This document shows positions 46,241 through 55,554 of a stretch of 64,000 nt of DNA, piece by piece. Each line of letters opens with the position of its first letter. The stretch's first letter is position 1. The stretch lies in NCBI GenBank assembly GCA_958295895.1, contig CATQHI010000003.1, positions 732,787 through 796,786 of the forward strand. Direction: 5' to 3'. A model generated the notes under the pieces. It was given only the letters and a program-made list of their open reading frames with translations. It was not told where the DNA came from and ran no database searches. This DNA is from Saprospiraceae bacterium (GTDB taxonomy: Bacteria > Bacteroidota > Bacteroidia > Chitinophagales > Saprospiraceae). Made by a program: the position numbers and the translations under genes.

Positions 46241-47797
46241 ATGCGCTTATTCTCCCTTTCCCTTCTGTGCCTTTGCCTTATGGGCGGTACCCGCCTACTG
46301 GCACAGGGTACTCCGGTACCCAGCGTCACCACCGATAGTACCGCTACTATGGAAATGGACGGCCCGGTAGACCGCCGTAACCAACCCTCCATGCTGGAAT
46401 TCGGTATCTCGCCCTACTACGCTTTCGTTGCCGGTGATGTCACCGCCAAGGGAGGCTACGGCGCGGGTATCCACCTGCGTAAGTCCCTCGATCACCTGTT
46501 CTCCGTACGCCTGGACGCGCTTTACGCACGCTCCAAGGGAGACAACGAAGCCGGCGACCTTACCGATGGTAACCGCCGCCACGATACCGATTGGTACAGC
46601 GGGACGGCCTACGGGGTCGTCACGCTCAACAACTTTAAGTACAAGGGCGACATCCGCGATTGGAACGTGCTGCTCATGGCCGGTGCTGGATTCAATTACT
46701 TCCAGACCGAGTTCCAGTGCACGGACGAGATAAGTGGATTCACCAACTGTAACGGTACGAACCAACCCTTCGTGGAGGGTCGCAACGGAGAAGTCGACCT
46801 TGAATTCCAGACGCACGCTGCGTTCGGCTTTGCCATTAACCGTCGCCTCAGCCCACGTGTCAACATCGGCATCGAATACCAGGCGCTGGTACCCCTAGGC
46901 AATCGCGCCGACCTCGTGGACGGATACGACCCCCGCAATAGCACCAGCGATTTTCGCGACGTGCAGAACGTGGCCGGTATATCCCTCAACATCAACCTGG
47001 GCGATATAAGTAAGCGCAGCGAGCCCCGCTACTGGGTCAACGCCCTTACGCCCATCAAGGACGATATCGCCACCCTCAATCGCCGGGTCGACGATGCTAC
47101 CCTCGACTCCGACGGTGATGGTATCGTAAACAGCGTAGACCAGGAAAACGACACCCCCGCCGGCGTGCCCGTCGACAGCCGGGGGCGTACCCTGGATAGC
47201 GACAAGGATGGCGTACCCGACTTCCGCGACCTGGAACCCTTCTTCCCCCCCCGGGAGGGCGAGGTGGTCGATGCCGATGGCGTAGTCACCAGGCGCATCG
47301 ATGCGCCCCTGACCCAGAACGAAATCCAGGCACTGATCGACACCAGCATCGCCCGGGCCATCGCCGAGGGGAATATGGGCAACAACACCACGCGCATCAA
47401 CACCGCCGGTGGAGCCATCTACCTGCCAATGATCTACTTCAACCTGAACTCTTCGGACATCAAGTACGAGGACTACGGTCAGTTGGCCAGCATCTCCCGC
47501 GTCATGACTGCTAACCCCGGTATGACGCTGATCGTGCGCGGCTACACCGACCGCACCGGTAATGCTCAGATCAATCAGCGCCTCAGCTACCAGCGCGCCC
47601 GTAACGTCATCGACCACCTAGTGGAAAACGGCGGCATCGAACGCGAACGCTTCATTCTCCAGTACCGCGGAGAAGAAGAGGCCATCGTTCCCCTGGATCG
47701 CAGCCGGGTGAACCGCCGCGTAGAGTTCCTGACCGGTATGGGTGATGCCACCGAAGACACCGCCCCCGAGGGCATGATGGAAGGAGACGGCAACTAG
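46241..47797 (+). CDS. OmpA-family outer-membrane protein
   Basis: 518 residues from the ATG at 46241 (MRLFSLSLLCLCLMGGTRLL; an in-frame TTG lies two codons before). A signal peptide comes first, then an eight-strand-type barrel (about 45-265, Tyr/Phe-rich strands). Thrombospondin type-3-like calcium loops follow (DSDGDGIVNSVDQ and DSDKDGVPDFRD) as a linker. The C-terminal OmpA/MotB domain binds peptidoglycan (IYFNLNSSDIKYEDYGQL, RGYTDRTGNAQINQRLSYQR, NRRVEFLTG). It anchors the outer membrane to the wall. Intact and followed by a terminator. Confidence 0.93.
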   Translation: MRLFSLSLLCLCLMGGTRLLAQGTPVPSVTTDSTATMEMDGPVDRRNQPSMLEFGISPYYAFVAGDVTAKGGYGAGIHLRKSLDHLFSVRLDALYARSKGDNEAGDLTDGNRRHDTDWYSGTAYGVVTLNNFKYKGDIRDWNVLLMAGAGFNYFQTEFQCTDEISGFTNCNGTNQPFVEGRNGEVDLEFQTHAAFGFAINRRLSPRVNIGIEYQALVPLGNRADLVDGYDPRNSTSDFRDVQNVAGISLNINLGDISKRSEPRYWVNALTPIKDDIATLNRRVDDATLDSDGDGIVNSVDQENDTPAGVPVDSRGRTLDSDKDGVPDFRDLEPFFPPREGEVVDADGVVTRRIDAPLTQNEIQALIDTSIARAIAEGNMGNNTTRINTAGGAIYLPMIYFNLNSSDIKYEDYGQLASISRVMTANPGMTLIVRGYTDRTGNAQINQRLSYQRARNVIDHLVENGGIERERFILQYRGEEEAIVPLDRSRVNRRVEFLTGMGDATEDTAPEGMMEGDGN

Positions 47798-47825
47798 GTT
47801 ACCTCCTTTCACCTAAGCAAAATGG

Positions 47826-47856
47826 AACGCCCCTCAGCTACCGGCTGGGGGGCGTT
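47826..47856 (+). terminator. Intrinsic terminator after the OmpA-family gene
   Basis: A 12-13 bp stem (ACGCCCCTCAGC and its near complement with one G-T pair), loop of 5, followed by TTTT. Confidence 0.85.
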
Positions 47857-47893
47857 TTCGCTTTTCGTTACCTTTACCGGGGTAAATCAACTC

Positions 47894-48392
47894 ATGCGTT
47901 ACTACCTGCTCCTACTGACGATCGTTTGTTGTACGGCTCAGATGACCGCTCAGGTCAGTGAGGATCGTCCTCTCGGGTACCTGGAGCGGGTTGCTTCTAC
48001 AGAACGAGGGAGGCTTTGCCGATAAGTTCGAGTTGTACTTCGACCTGGAGCAGATCGGGCTGGCGGTAAAGGGCACGGCCTTCGTAAAGCTAGGAGAGCT
48101 ACAGGCGGAGATGAAATTGAGTGGCTACCAAACTCCCGCCGGGAGTTGGCGCATTACCGAGACGAAAATTCTGCGCAACAACAAAGCGGGGCTAGCCATC
48201 TCCTGGTGCATGAAGGAGTATGACCTACGGGTTGACTACCGCAAGGGAGAGTTGGTACTGACCGGCCCGTGGTGGGGCAACAGCGAGTACGGCCCCTGCG
48301 TCCCAGGATCGATCACCCTCAAACGACGGATCAAAGTAGCCTCCCTATTCCTCGGCGGCCAGCACGCCGTTGATGTCCAGCCGCATGGCTAG
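47894..48392 (+). CDS. Small secreted protein of unknown function (one frame break)
   Basis: An ATG at 47894 starts a clear signal peptide (YYLLLLTIVCCTAQMTAQ). The rest continues in another frame from about 47958 (VLSGTWSGLLLQNEGGFADK, then FELYFDLEQIGLAVKGTAFV, ending near GSITLKRRIK). The break is near 47950-47965. The joined protein of about 150 residues has a beta-strand-rich, lipocalin-like look, with no recognised family. The written 3' end runs into the exbD gene; a second small error could give an earlier stop near 48335. Low certainty on exact ends. Confidence 0.55.
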
Positions 48393-48737
48393 GTCCATCA
48401 CCGTTACCACGCCCTCTACCGGAGCCTCTCGGTCCGGGGCAATAAGCATGCTGTACCCCGTACCCGCCCGGCCCTGTAGCTGCCCCTCCAGCTCCGCGGT
48501 GCTGATGCGGCGGTTGTTGAAGAACAAGCTCCCTTCGTTGTCGATACGGACCTCATCGAGCCGCCGGGTATCCGGACTGGCGGGCGTATCGGCCCGGCCG
48601 GGTAGCTTTAGGTTCAGCGCGTTGGGGGCCACGACCGTGGAGGTGAGCATGAAAAAGATCAGCAGTAGAAAGATGATATCCGTCAGCGACGACATATTAA
48701 ATTCGGCACTGACCTTGGAGCGTTTCTGGAGGGCCAT
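48345..48737 (-). CDS. exbD: ExbD/TolR-family biopolymer transport protein
   Basis: 130 residues with a single N-terminal membrane helix. The helix carries the conserved Asp: FNMSSLTDIIFLLLIFFMLT (D at about 19). A periplasmic domain follows. It works with ExbB to use the proton gradient for TonB or Tol. It is the third gene of an exbB-exbD-exbD operon and follows its paralogue by 11 bases. It is one of the two exbD copies that Bacteroidota often carry. Confidence 0.92.
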   Translation of the reverse strand: MALQKRSKVSAEFNMSSLTDIIFLLLIFFMLTSTVVAPNALNLKLPGRADTPASPDTRRLDEVRIDNEGSLFFNNRRISTAELEGQLQGRAGTGYSMLIAPDREAPVEGVVTVMDLAMRLDINGVLAAEE

Positions 48738-48748
48738 GAGGAGCTGAG

Positions 48749-49150
48749 TTATCCCTGCCGGGGTTGGGTGGCGATGATGGCCCGGGCCCGGCGCTGGGCG
48801 GCCAGATTCATGATGGGGGTGATGCGGCTGAAGGGCACACCGGTCTCGGCTACGATGGTGACGGTGGCATCCGCCTGGTTGTTGGTCTGTTCCAGGGCAT
48901 CGCCGAGAGCGGCGAGTACGGAGGCCTCGGAGACCTCGACATTATTTACGCGCAACGCGCCCGATTTCTCCAATTCGACGACGATATTCGTGGGCGCTAC
49001 GGTCTGGCTGTCCGACTGCGGTAGATCAAAGGGGCGGATCTGCACGAAGTTGGACGTGAGCATGAAGAAGATGAGCAGCAGGAAGATAATGTCCGTCAGC
49101 GACGACATATTAAACTGCGCGTTTGCTCGATTCGATCTCTTAAGACCCAT
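48749..49150 (-). CDS. exbD: ExbD/TolR-family biopolymer transport protein (second copy)
   Basis: 133 residues, with the same N-terminal helix motif (FNMSSLTDIIFLLLIFFMLT) and a different periplasmic part (VELEKSGALRVNNVEVSEAS). It follows exbB by 58 bases, with a 19-mer copy in between. It likely forms a mixed complex with the other ExbD and ExbB to power the SusC and TonB receptors elsewhere in the window (inference). Confidence 0.92.
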   Translation of the reverse strand: MGLKRSNRANAQFNMSSLTDIIFLLLIFFMLTSNFVQIRPFDLPQSDSQTVAPTNIVVELEKSGALRVNNVEVSEASVLAALGDALEQTNNQADATVTIVAETGVPFSRITPIMNLAAQRRARAIIATQPRQG

Positions 49151-49178
49151 TGGAATGGTTGATTTTCAACGGACGCCC

Positions 49179-49197
49179 GCACCTGCGGCCCCGCCCC
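49179..49197 (-). repeat. GC-rich 19-mer copy (N=A), intergenic
   Basis: The complement is exactly GGGGCGGGGCCGCAGGTGC and continues with the CCAGG flank to 49201. It lies between exbB and exbD, 7-8 bases past the exbB stop. Confidence 0.85.
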
Positions 49198-49208
49198 CTG
49201 GTGTTGTT

Positions 49209-49919
49209 TTAACCGGGCTCCTGGAGTAAGTCCATGAATTCGGTGGTAGAGCGTTCCATTTTGTAGACGACGCGCTCTACCTGAGCGACCAGCAAGTTGT
49301 AGCCCACGAAGGCGAGAATACCGATGAAGAGGCCGGCTGCCGTGGTGAGCAGGGCCGAGTAGATGCCGCCGGCCAGTACGTCGGGGGTGATGTTCTGGGC
49401 ATTCGACATTTCGTAAAAGGCATTGATCATGCCGGTCACGGTACCGAAAAAGCCGATCATGGGGGCGGCACCGGCGATACTGGCTAGGGTACTAAGTCCT
49501 TTTTCCAGGCGGAAAACTTCCAGATTCCCCACGTTCTCTACGGCGGCGTCGATGTCGCGTAGGGGCCGTCCGATCCGCTGTAGGCCCTTATCCACCATAC
49601 GGGCCACGGGGCTATCGGTGGTGGTGCAGAGGGCGCGGGCGTTGGCCATATTGCCGGTGGAGATTTCGCGGCGGATGCGCTCCATAAAGCCCTCATCGTC
49701 GGAGCCGGCGGCCTTGATGGTGATGTACCGCTCGCTGAAAATGTACACCGCAATCACGAACAGGACGAGCAGAATGCCAACAATGATCATCGTCAGCGTG
49801 CCGGATTCCAACAGGACGTCGAGCAAACTTTCGTTGGCTACGGGGGCGGCGGCGGAGAGCGAATCCAGGCCGGCGGTGCCCTGCGCCTGTAGAAGAAGAG
49901 GAAAAGCATCGGGTAGCAT
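49209..49919 (-). CDS. exbB: ExbB/TolQ/MotA-family proton channel protein
   Basis: 236 residues from the ATG at 49919 (LPDAFPLLLQAQG). An in-frame GTG at 49973 would add 18 residues but lies too close to the predicted promoter. It has three membrane helices: residues about 40-62 (LTMIIVGILLVLFVIAVYIF), ~150-170 and ~185-210. The MotA/TolQ/ExbB core reads ASIAGAAPMIGFFGTVTGMI, followed by VLAGGIYSALLTTAAGLFIG. It energises TonB-dependent transport. Confidence 0.92.
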   Translation of the reverse strand: MLPDAFPLLLQAQGTAGLDSLSAAAPVANESLLDVLLESGTLTMIIVGILLVLFVIAVYIFSERYITIKAAGSDDEGFMERIRREISTGNMANARALCTTTDSPVARMVDKGLQRIGRPLRDIDAAVENVGNLEVFRLEKGLSTLASIAGAAPMIGFFGTVTGMINAFYEMSNAQNITPDVLAGGIYSALLTTAAGLFIGILAFVGYNLLVAQVERVVYKMERSTTEFMDLLQEPG

Positions 49920-49980
49920 CAAACGGTGTTTAGCGGGTGGGTAACGTGATCCGGGGGGTGGATATGTCGACACGTAGCTG

Positions 49981-49988
49981 CAAATGTA
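49981..49988 (-). promoter_or_regulatory. Predicted -7 element of the exbB-exbD operon
   Basis: The complement reads TACATTTG, an exact TAnnTTTG match, 62 bases before the exbB start at 49919. Confidence 0.5.
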
Positions 49989-50093
49989 AAATTATCTGGG
50001 TAGGGAGGAGACCAGCCACGCTCAACCATCCCAATTCAGGGCGGTTACTTTAGCACCCCGGCACGCCAAGCCCGGGGCGGCTAACTTTACCGC

Positions 50094-51437
50094 ATGGATA
50101 CCTTAATTACCGTTGGGCAGCTGGTCCTGAGTCTTTCGATCCTGATCGTGCTGCATGAATTCGGTCACTTCCTTCCCGCCCGACTGTTCGGCACCCGGGT
50201 GGAGAAATTTTACCTCTTCTTCGACCCCGGCTTTAGCCTATTCAAAAAGCAGATCGGTGAGACCGAGTACGGCATCGGCTGGCTGCCGCTGGGGGGCTAC
50301 GTCAAGATCAGCGGCATGATCGATGAGAGCTTCGACAAAGAACAGATGGAGCAGGAACCTCAGCCGTGGGAGTTCCGCTCGAAACCCGCCTGGCAGCGCC
50401 TCATCATCATGCTCGGCGGGGTGACGGTGAACTTCATCCTCGGCTTCTTAATCTACGGGCTCGTGCTCTTTGGTTATGGCGAGGAGTACTTTCCGGCGGA
50501 AAACATCACGGCGGGTATCGCGGTGGACAGTCTCGGCCAGGAGATCGGGCTGCAGAACGGGGATAAAATCCTGCGCGTCGGCAACGTGCCCTTCGAGCGT
50601 TTCAACGACCGGATTGTACTGCGCGAGATCGCCATCAACAACGCCCGCACTATTGAAGTGGAGCGTGATGACTCGGAAACTATCGTCAATGTAGACCCAA
50701 AGTGGGTCGATTTGCTTACCCGCTACGAGAACAAGAACGCGCGCCTTTTCGTCCCCCGCGTACCACTGGTCGTGGCTCGCGTCGGCGAAGACACTCCCGC
50801 CGAGGAGGCCGGCCTGGAGTTTGAGGACCAGATTGTGAGCGTCGATGGGGCAGCCACTCCCTACTTCGACCAGGTGACTGAGCGGTTACAGAATAAGAAG
50901 GGACAAGCTGTCCGCCTCGGTGTAAAGGCCAAGGACGGCGAGCGCGTCCGCCAGGTCGACCTCACCCTCACCGACGAGGGCACCATGGGCGTTGCCGTAG
51001 CTCCCCCTGACTATTTCTACGACACCGAGCGCCAGGAATACACCCTGGCCGAGGCCATCCCCGCCGGCATCGACCAGGGCGTCAACTTCCTGGGGGATCA
51101 GTTCAAGGCCTTCGGGCAGATGTTCGCCGGCAAGATCAAGGTCACCGAGAGTCTCGGCGGTTTCGCCAGTATCGGTGGCATGTTCGGTAAGACCTGGATC
51201 TGGGAGCGCTTCTGGTACATGACCGCCTCGCTGTCCCTCATCCTCGCCTTCATGAACCTCCTGCCCATCCCCGCCCTCGACGGCGGTCATGTTATGTTCC
51301 TGCTCTACGAGGTCGTCAGCGGCCGCAAGCCCAGCGATAAGTTCATGGAGCGGGCCACGATGGTCGGCTTCGCGATCGTACTGGGACTGGTGGTGCTGGC
51401 GAATGGGCTGGATATTTGGCGGTGGATTAAGGGGTAG
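50094..51437 (+). CDS. rseP: Site-2 protease RseP (M50B)
   Basis: 447 residues. An intramembrane zinc protease with HEFGHFLPARLFGTRVEKF (HExxH at about residue 21) in the first helix. A PDZ domain lies at about 215-300 (DTPAEEAGLEFEDQIVSVDG). The C-terminal metal-ligand region is NLLPIPALDGGHVMFLLYE (NxxPxPxLDGG). It cleaves anti-sigma factors or membrane proteins. Intact. The preceding DNA has TTACTTTA and TAACTTTA stretches near the start, possible promoter elements. It is followed by a two-hairpin array before hscB. Confidence 0.95.
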   Translation: MDTLITVGQLVLSLSILIVLHEFGHFLPARLFGTRVEKFYLFFDPGFSLFKKQIGETEYGIGWLPLGGYVKISGMIDESFDKEQMEQEPQPWEFRSKPAWQRLIIMLGGVTVNFILGFLIYGLVLFGYGEEYFPAENITAGIAVDSLGQEIGLQNGDKILRVGNVPFERFNDRIVLREIAINNARTIEVERDDSETIVNVDPKWVDLLTRYENKNARLFVPRVPLVVARVGEDTPAEEAGLEFEDQIVSVDGAATPYFDQVTERLQNKKGQAVRLGVKAKDGERVRQVDLTLTDEGTMGVAVAPPDYFYDTERQEYTLAEAIPAGIDQGVNFLGDQFKAFGQMFAGKIKVTESLGGFASIGGMFGKTWIWERFWYMTASLSLILAFMNLLPIPALDGGHVMFLLYEVVSGRKPSDKFMERATMVGFAIVLGLVVLANGLDIWRWIKG

Positions 51438-51443
51438 TACAAT

Positions 51444-51484
51444 GCTGCCTCCGGCAGCGCCAGCAAAATGCAGCCTCTGGCTGC
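51444..51484. repeat. Array of two short palindromes (REP-like)
   Basis: GCTGCC-TCC-GGCAGC (51444-51458) and GCAGCC-TCT-GGCTGC (51470-51484): 6-bp arms with 3-base loops, the same design as the array at 32432-32495. Located between rseP and hscB. Confidence 0.55.
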
Positions 51485-51507
51485 GCTACGTGATAAATCG
51501 GCTTCCC

Positions 51508-52017
51508 TTGACCAACTACTTCCACCTCTTCCACCTCCCCCCCGCCCCCACCATCGACGAGGCCGCCCTGAAAAGGATCTTCTACGCCAACAGCAAACGC
51601 TTCCACCCCGACTTCCATACCCTGGAGGATGCCACCACACAACAGGAGGTACTGGAAGAAAGCACCCAGAATAACCAGGGGTACAAAGTGCTGGCCGACG
51701 AGGACCTACGCCTGAGGCACCTGCTCGAACTGAAGGACGTACTCGGCGCAGAGGGAACGAACCAGGTACCCCAGGACTTTCTGATGGAGATCATGGAGGT
51801 GAACGAGGCGCTGATGGAACTAGAGTTCGAGGACGACCCCATGACGCGGCTGAAGGTGACGGGGCTGATCGACCAACTAGAAGCCGATCTGCGCAGTGAG
51901 GTAGCCGAGGTATACGATACTTACGATGATGCCAGCGCCACCCCCGACCAGCTCGAACTGCTCAAGGACTACTACCTCAAGCGGCGCTACCTGCTACGCC
52001 TCCGCGAGAAAATCTGA
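51508..52017 (+). CDS. hscB: Fe-S protein assembly co-chaperone HscB
   Basis: About 169 residues. J-domain with NYFHLFHLPPAPTIDEAALK, the HPD motif in RFHPDFHTLED, and a C-terminal HscB helical domain (PQDFLMEIMEVNEALMELEF). It recruits an Hsp70 for iron-sulfur cluster transfer. The start is taken as TTG 51508, where the family begins M(T)NYF. A GTG at 51490 is the alternative. The open frame extends further back over rseP without homology. Confidence 0.88.
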   Translation: MTNYFHLFHLPPAPTIDEAALKRIFYANSKRFHPDFHTLEDATTQQEVLEESTQNNQGYKVLADEDLRLRHLLELKDVLGAEGTNQVPQDFLMEIMEVNEALMELEFEDDPMTRLKVTGLIDQLEADLRSEVAEVYDTYDDASATPDQLELLKDYYLKRRYLLRLREKI

Positions 52018-52027
52018 TGGCTGTCGA

Positions 52028-53118
52028 TCAGTCGGCCACCTCCTGCCAGTAGCTAAGTAACTGCTCGGCACGGTGGGAGGTGGTGTGGTCGGCTAGCACC
52101 CGCGCCCGGGCGAAGCTGCCGACCCTCCGACGGGTAGCCTCGTCCGTACCGTAGAGTACGTCTAGTACATCCTGCTCCCCGGCCACGCAGTAAAGCTCCC
52201 GGCCGTCTTCGAAAAATTCCCCGATGCCATCCCACTCCGCAGTCAGCACCGGTACGCCGCAGGCGGCCGCGGCCAGCAGTTGCCGGGAGGGAGTGTGGCC
52301 GAGACTCCGGCGGTCGTTGCGTCCCAGCACGAGACTACAGGCCTGCCGGTTGTAGAAGTCTACGTGGTTGGTGTGCGGCAGGTGCTCCAGGTAGGTCACG
52401 TTCTGCGGCCAGGCCTGGCTGTCGGGATAGTTGTCGCCGGCCAGTACGAATTGCCGGTTGGGGGTGGTGCGAGCCGGGGCCAGGAGCAGACCTTCGATCA
52501 GATCGTGGCGCTCCGCCTTGAAGTTTCCCATGAAGCCCAGGTCGTAGCTCTTGTCGATGTCCATGCGGTAAAACGCGAAGGGATCGATACTCTCGTACAG
52601 CGGCCGGGCGCAGGGCATTGCGTAGGTGCGGGCTAGTTCTTCCAGCGCCGGTCCGCCGGTGGTAGACAAGTAAAGATGGAAGTTGGCCACCGAATGCCGG
52701 CTCAGACAATTACTGCAATCTTCTCCGGAGGCAAGTATCCGAGCAGTCCGCGCCAGATCGGTATCGTAGTAAATCGTGATGCCCCGCGCCTCGGTACAAA
52801 TCCACTGCGCGATCCGGTCGGTCTCGGGCACGTCGCTCCCCAGCAGGACTAGATCGGCCGACTGGATGGCCGGCAGATACTCTTCCAGCAGGGGTCTCCA
52901 CGTCGCCGTAGGTCCATACCTCGCAGTAGGGCGAGCGTAGCATATCGCGGTGGGCGATGCCGCCAAAATCGTAGGGCTCCAGGTAGGTGGTACGGTGCCC
53001 CCGGTGGGCCAGCTCATTGATCAGCCCCCCGGTACAGCTCGGCTACGGGATTGCGGGAGCTACTCAGGATCGAGCGGCCGATCATGACGACGTCGAGGGT
53101 GTGGTGGGTCAGGCTCAC
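52028..53118 (-). CDS. Glycosyltransferase, CgeB-like GT group 1 (two frame breaks)
   Basis: Read from a GTG at 53118: LDVVMIGRSILSSSRNPVAE, then a break in the C6 run at 53025-53030 to GLINELAHRGHRTTYLEPYD then VWTYGDVET, then a second break near 52893-52897 to LLEEYLPAIQSADLVLLGSD. The C-terminal half is intact: KSYDLGFMGNFKAERHDLIE, HTPSRQLLAAAACGVPVLTA then FEDGRELYCVAGEQDVLDVL and HTTSHRAEQLL. These are the nucleotide-sugar domain motifs of CgeB-like enzymes. Joined length is about 363 residues, normal for the family. Acceptor unknown. It sits downstream of the propeller gene on the same strand. Confidence 0.85.
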
Positions 53119-53162
53119 TCGTGCAAGGTAAGGCGTGCGGCGCTTACTCTACCCCACCACTA

Positions 53163-54637
53163 TTACTTACGAAGGCTACCCGCTTTCCGTCGGGGCGACC
53201 AACTCGGCACGTTCATCGTCCCCTGCCCGCCGAACAGGTAGGCAGCTACCCGTGGTGTACTCCCGTCAACCGGCATGGTCCGCAGGTACACCTGCTTATA
53301 GAAGGGATGATCGGAGGCCGGCACCTCCGGCCCGTAGGAGATGAAGATCAGCGACTGACCGTCCGGCGACACGTGCGCAAACCAATTCTGCAGCGCATCG
53401 TCCGTAAGCTGCTCCTGCTCGCTGCCGTCGGGGCGCATCCGCCAGAGCTCCATGGATCCGGTACGGGCACTATTGAAGTAGATGTACTCGCCGTCAGGGC
53501 TGTACTCCGAGCCGTCGTCGAGAGTAGGTTGATCGGTAAGCTGCACCTCCTCCCCGCTGCCATCGCTACGTATTTTATAGATATCGAACTGCCCGCCACG
53601 CTCGGCCGTATAGGTCAGCCACTGCCCATCGGGCGACCAGCCGTGCAGGTAGCTCGGTCCCTGCGCAGTGATACGCTTCGGCTCGCCGCCGGTCACGGGC
53701 ACGGTATAGACCAGCGAGCCCTCTCCCTCCGCATCGCTCGAACTGCTGATACCCAGCATCTGGCCGTCGAAGGACAGTACGTGGTCGTTGTTGTTCGCGC
53801 GCACCGTGCCGGTGGGTAGCTCCTCGGGGGTACCGCCGTCGGGGGGAATGCGGTATAGTAATCCCTCACTGTTGTAGATCAGCGTTTGGTCGTCCGGAGT
53901 CCAGTTGGGTGCCTGCAGTGAATTAGGCGCGGAATGAATGATTTTACGCCTCCCCGTCTCCACATCCATTACCTCAATGTGGCTACCCAGATAGTCTTGA
54001 TACGTCTGAAAGTCGGCAGGGGGCGGCACTACGATCCGCACATTATCGAACTCAGCCGTCTCTAGTGCTGCATCGTCGTGGGCGCACACGAAGAGTCCGA
54101 CCAATGCTGTATCGGACAACTCCATTCCGGGCAGGGTGACCGTCTCAAACACTTCTCCGTCCCGGGCCACGCGCATGATGAAGGTATCCCGGCGGCGCTC
54201 CAGTTGGATGACCGCTGCACTATCTAGTTCGGCCCGAAGCTCCTCGATATCTGCGCCGGTTTGGCGCCGGTACTGTAGGGAGGTAAGCCCATCGGCGTGT
54301 ACCGTAGCCACTAGCATGGCCGCGTCGGAGTCGGTACTGGCCCGCACCATCCACCCGAGTTTCCGGTGGGCATGTCCTCCGGGGCTGACGAAGCGGGCGC
54401 GGGCCCTCAGGATCACATCCCCCACCTGCTCCCGGTAGGCGTAATGGAAGGAGTCGCGGTCGAACCAGACGTTCCCTCCCCCACCCTCCAGGGTATATAC
54501 TTGCTCAGGCTATCGTAGCGGGTTGTCCCCGGTCGGCTCACGCTACCCACATCGGTAGCCGTCGTAAATAAACCGAGCTCTTGCCCTAATAGCAGACTAC
54601 CCATCAGTGAAAGCATTAACAACAGCGACATACGCAT
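53163..54637 (-). CDS. Secreted TolB-like (PD40) propeller protein (one frame break)
   Basis: Signal peptide (SLLLMLSLMGSLLLGQ) from the ATG at 54637 or 54631. The start lies in a different frame from the main body; the break is near 54492-54500, before LEGGGGNVWFDRDSF. Next comes a DUF1349/concanavalin-like sensor-type domain (residues about 45-190: KLGWMVRAS, VTLPGMELSDTALVGLFVCA). The C-terminal half is a PD40 propeller: APNWTPDDQTLIYNSEGLLY, GWSPDGQWLTYTA, YSPDGEYIYFNSARTGSMEL and HVSPDGQSLIFISY. Such proteins bind ligands or other proteins in the periplasm. The joined length is about 490 residues. Confidence 0.85.
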
Positions 54638-54660
54638 ACCGGTCTGTTTTTACCGGGGTG

Positions 54661-54679
54661 GCACCTGCGACCCCGCCCG
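54661..54679 (-). repeat. GC-rich 19-mer copy (17/19), intergenic
   Basis: The complement reads CGGGCGGGGTCGCAGGTGC, two changes from consensus. It forms an inverted pair with the copy at 54702-54720, 22 bases apart. Confidence 0.65.
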
Positions 54680-54701
54680 AAGTTACGGCGTGCAGCATCA
54701 G

Positions 54702-54720
54702 GGGGCGGGGCCGCGGGTGC
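54702..54720 (+). repeat. GC-rich 19-mer copy (N=G), intergenic
   Basis: Exact GGGGCGGGGCCGCGGGTGC. Together with the inverted copy at 54661 it could fold into a long hairpin. Confidence 0.8.
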
Positions 54721-54741
54721 AATCCTTTAGGAGGGGAGCGC

Positions 54742-54831
54742 CTACACGTATCCGGCAACGATGCCTACAGTAAAACTTAGCAGCAGAAATACAAAGAGAT
54801 GACGCTTACGTAGGAAGAGTAAAGTAGACAT
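54742..54831 (-). CDS. Possible 29-residue membrane peptide
   Basis: ATG at 54831, LFLRKRHLFVFLLLSFTVGI in the middle, then VAGYV and stop. It is basic near the start and then a single hydrophobic segment, as in small membrane proteins. It lies in the 477-base gap between the propeller gene and the RDD gene. No homology known to me; low confidence. Confidence 0.3.
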   Translation of the reverse strand: MSTLLFLRKRHLFVFLLLSFTVGIVAGYV

Positions 54832-55014
54832 AGGTGGTGCGTTTTGACGAAGGCAAAGTTCTGGCGCGGCGGGCGAGGGAAAAAGGACAGTCGAACACCC
54901 GTCAGCGGACTGCTGGAACGTTAGAACGTCGCGGCAAAATATCATAAGGTTCTCACAATCAACATTTTATCTATTTCTTGCCGCCACACCGGCACGGCGG
55001 GGCTTTACACTAAT

Positions 55015-55101
55015 ATGCGTACACTACGTCTGGTCCTACGGCTCGTTGGTCGAATAGATTTGGTCGGTGGGGGGTGGACCGCCATCTTTATCATCTACTA
55101 A
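55015..55101 (+). CDS. Possible 28-residue leader or small peptide upstream of the RDD gene
   Basis: ATG at 55015, RTLRLVLRLVGRIDLVGGGW then a short hydrophobic end and TAA, 13 bases before the RDD start. It may be a coupled upstream reading frame or chance. Confidence 0.25.
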   Translation: MRTLRLVLRLVGRIDLVGGGWTAIFIIY

Positions 55102-55114
55102 CTATCGATCCATC

Positions 55115-55546
55115 ATGGGTATTTTCAGCCGCTACTTCCTCTACCTCCTCGACTGTGCCATCATGCTCGCCATAGTGGGCGTACAGGTATACCTGTTCCG
55201 GGGTGAAGACCCCATGGTTTACTACCCTGGCCAGTGGTTCGCCCTGCTGCTGGAAGACTACGCCGCCATCGGACTCTGGACGGTGGTCTTTACCAGCGTG
55301 TACTGGACGATCGTCGATTACCATCCGGCGCTGACCCGTATTCGTGGTCGGGTGCTCACGCAGGCGACGGAGGACTTGCCCACGTTCGATGCGCGGGTAC
55401 TGCGGTCGGTAGTCAAGGCGGTGACCCTATTCGTCTGGCCGTGGCTACTGCTGTACGCGGTGTTTAGCAGTGGGCACCGGCTGTTGCACGACCGGGTGGC
55501 TGGTACTGGACGTATACCGGCGGAGAAGGCGCGGGAGGAGGCATAG
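55115..55546 (+). CDS. RDD-family membrane protein
   Basis: 143 residues from the ATG at 55115 (GIFSRYFLYLLDCAIMLAIV). The RDD hallmarks are the R and D in SRYFLYLLDC and the C-terminal HRLLHDRVAGT. About four hydrophobic stretches are seen. RDD proteins have been linked to ion transport but many are uncharacterised. It is alone on this strand. Confidence 0.75.
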   Translation: MGIFSRYFLYLLDCAIMLAIVGVQVYLFRGEDPMVYYPGQWFALLLEDYAAIGLWTVVFTSVYWTIVDYHPALTRIRGRVLTQATEDLPTFDARVLRSVVKAVTLFVWPWLLLYAVFSSGHRLLHDRVAGTGRIPAEKAREEA

Positions 55547-55554
55547 CACGACGT

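Noticed and set aside
46895..47617. 240-residue open frame opposite the OmpA gene
   Set aside because: Shadow of the OmpA reading frame, Val/Gly/Asp-rich with no motif.
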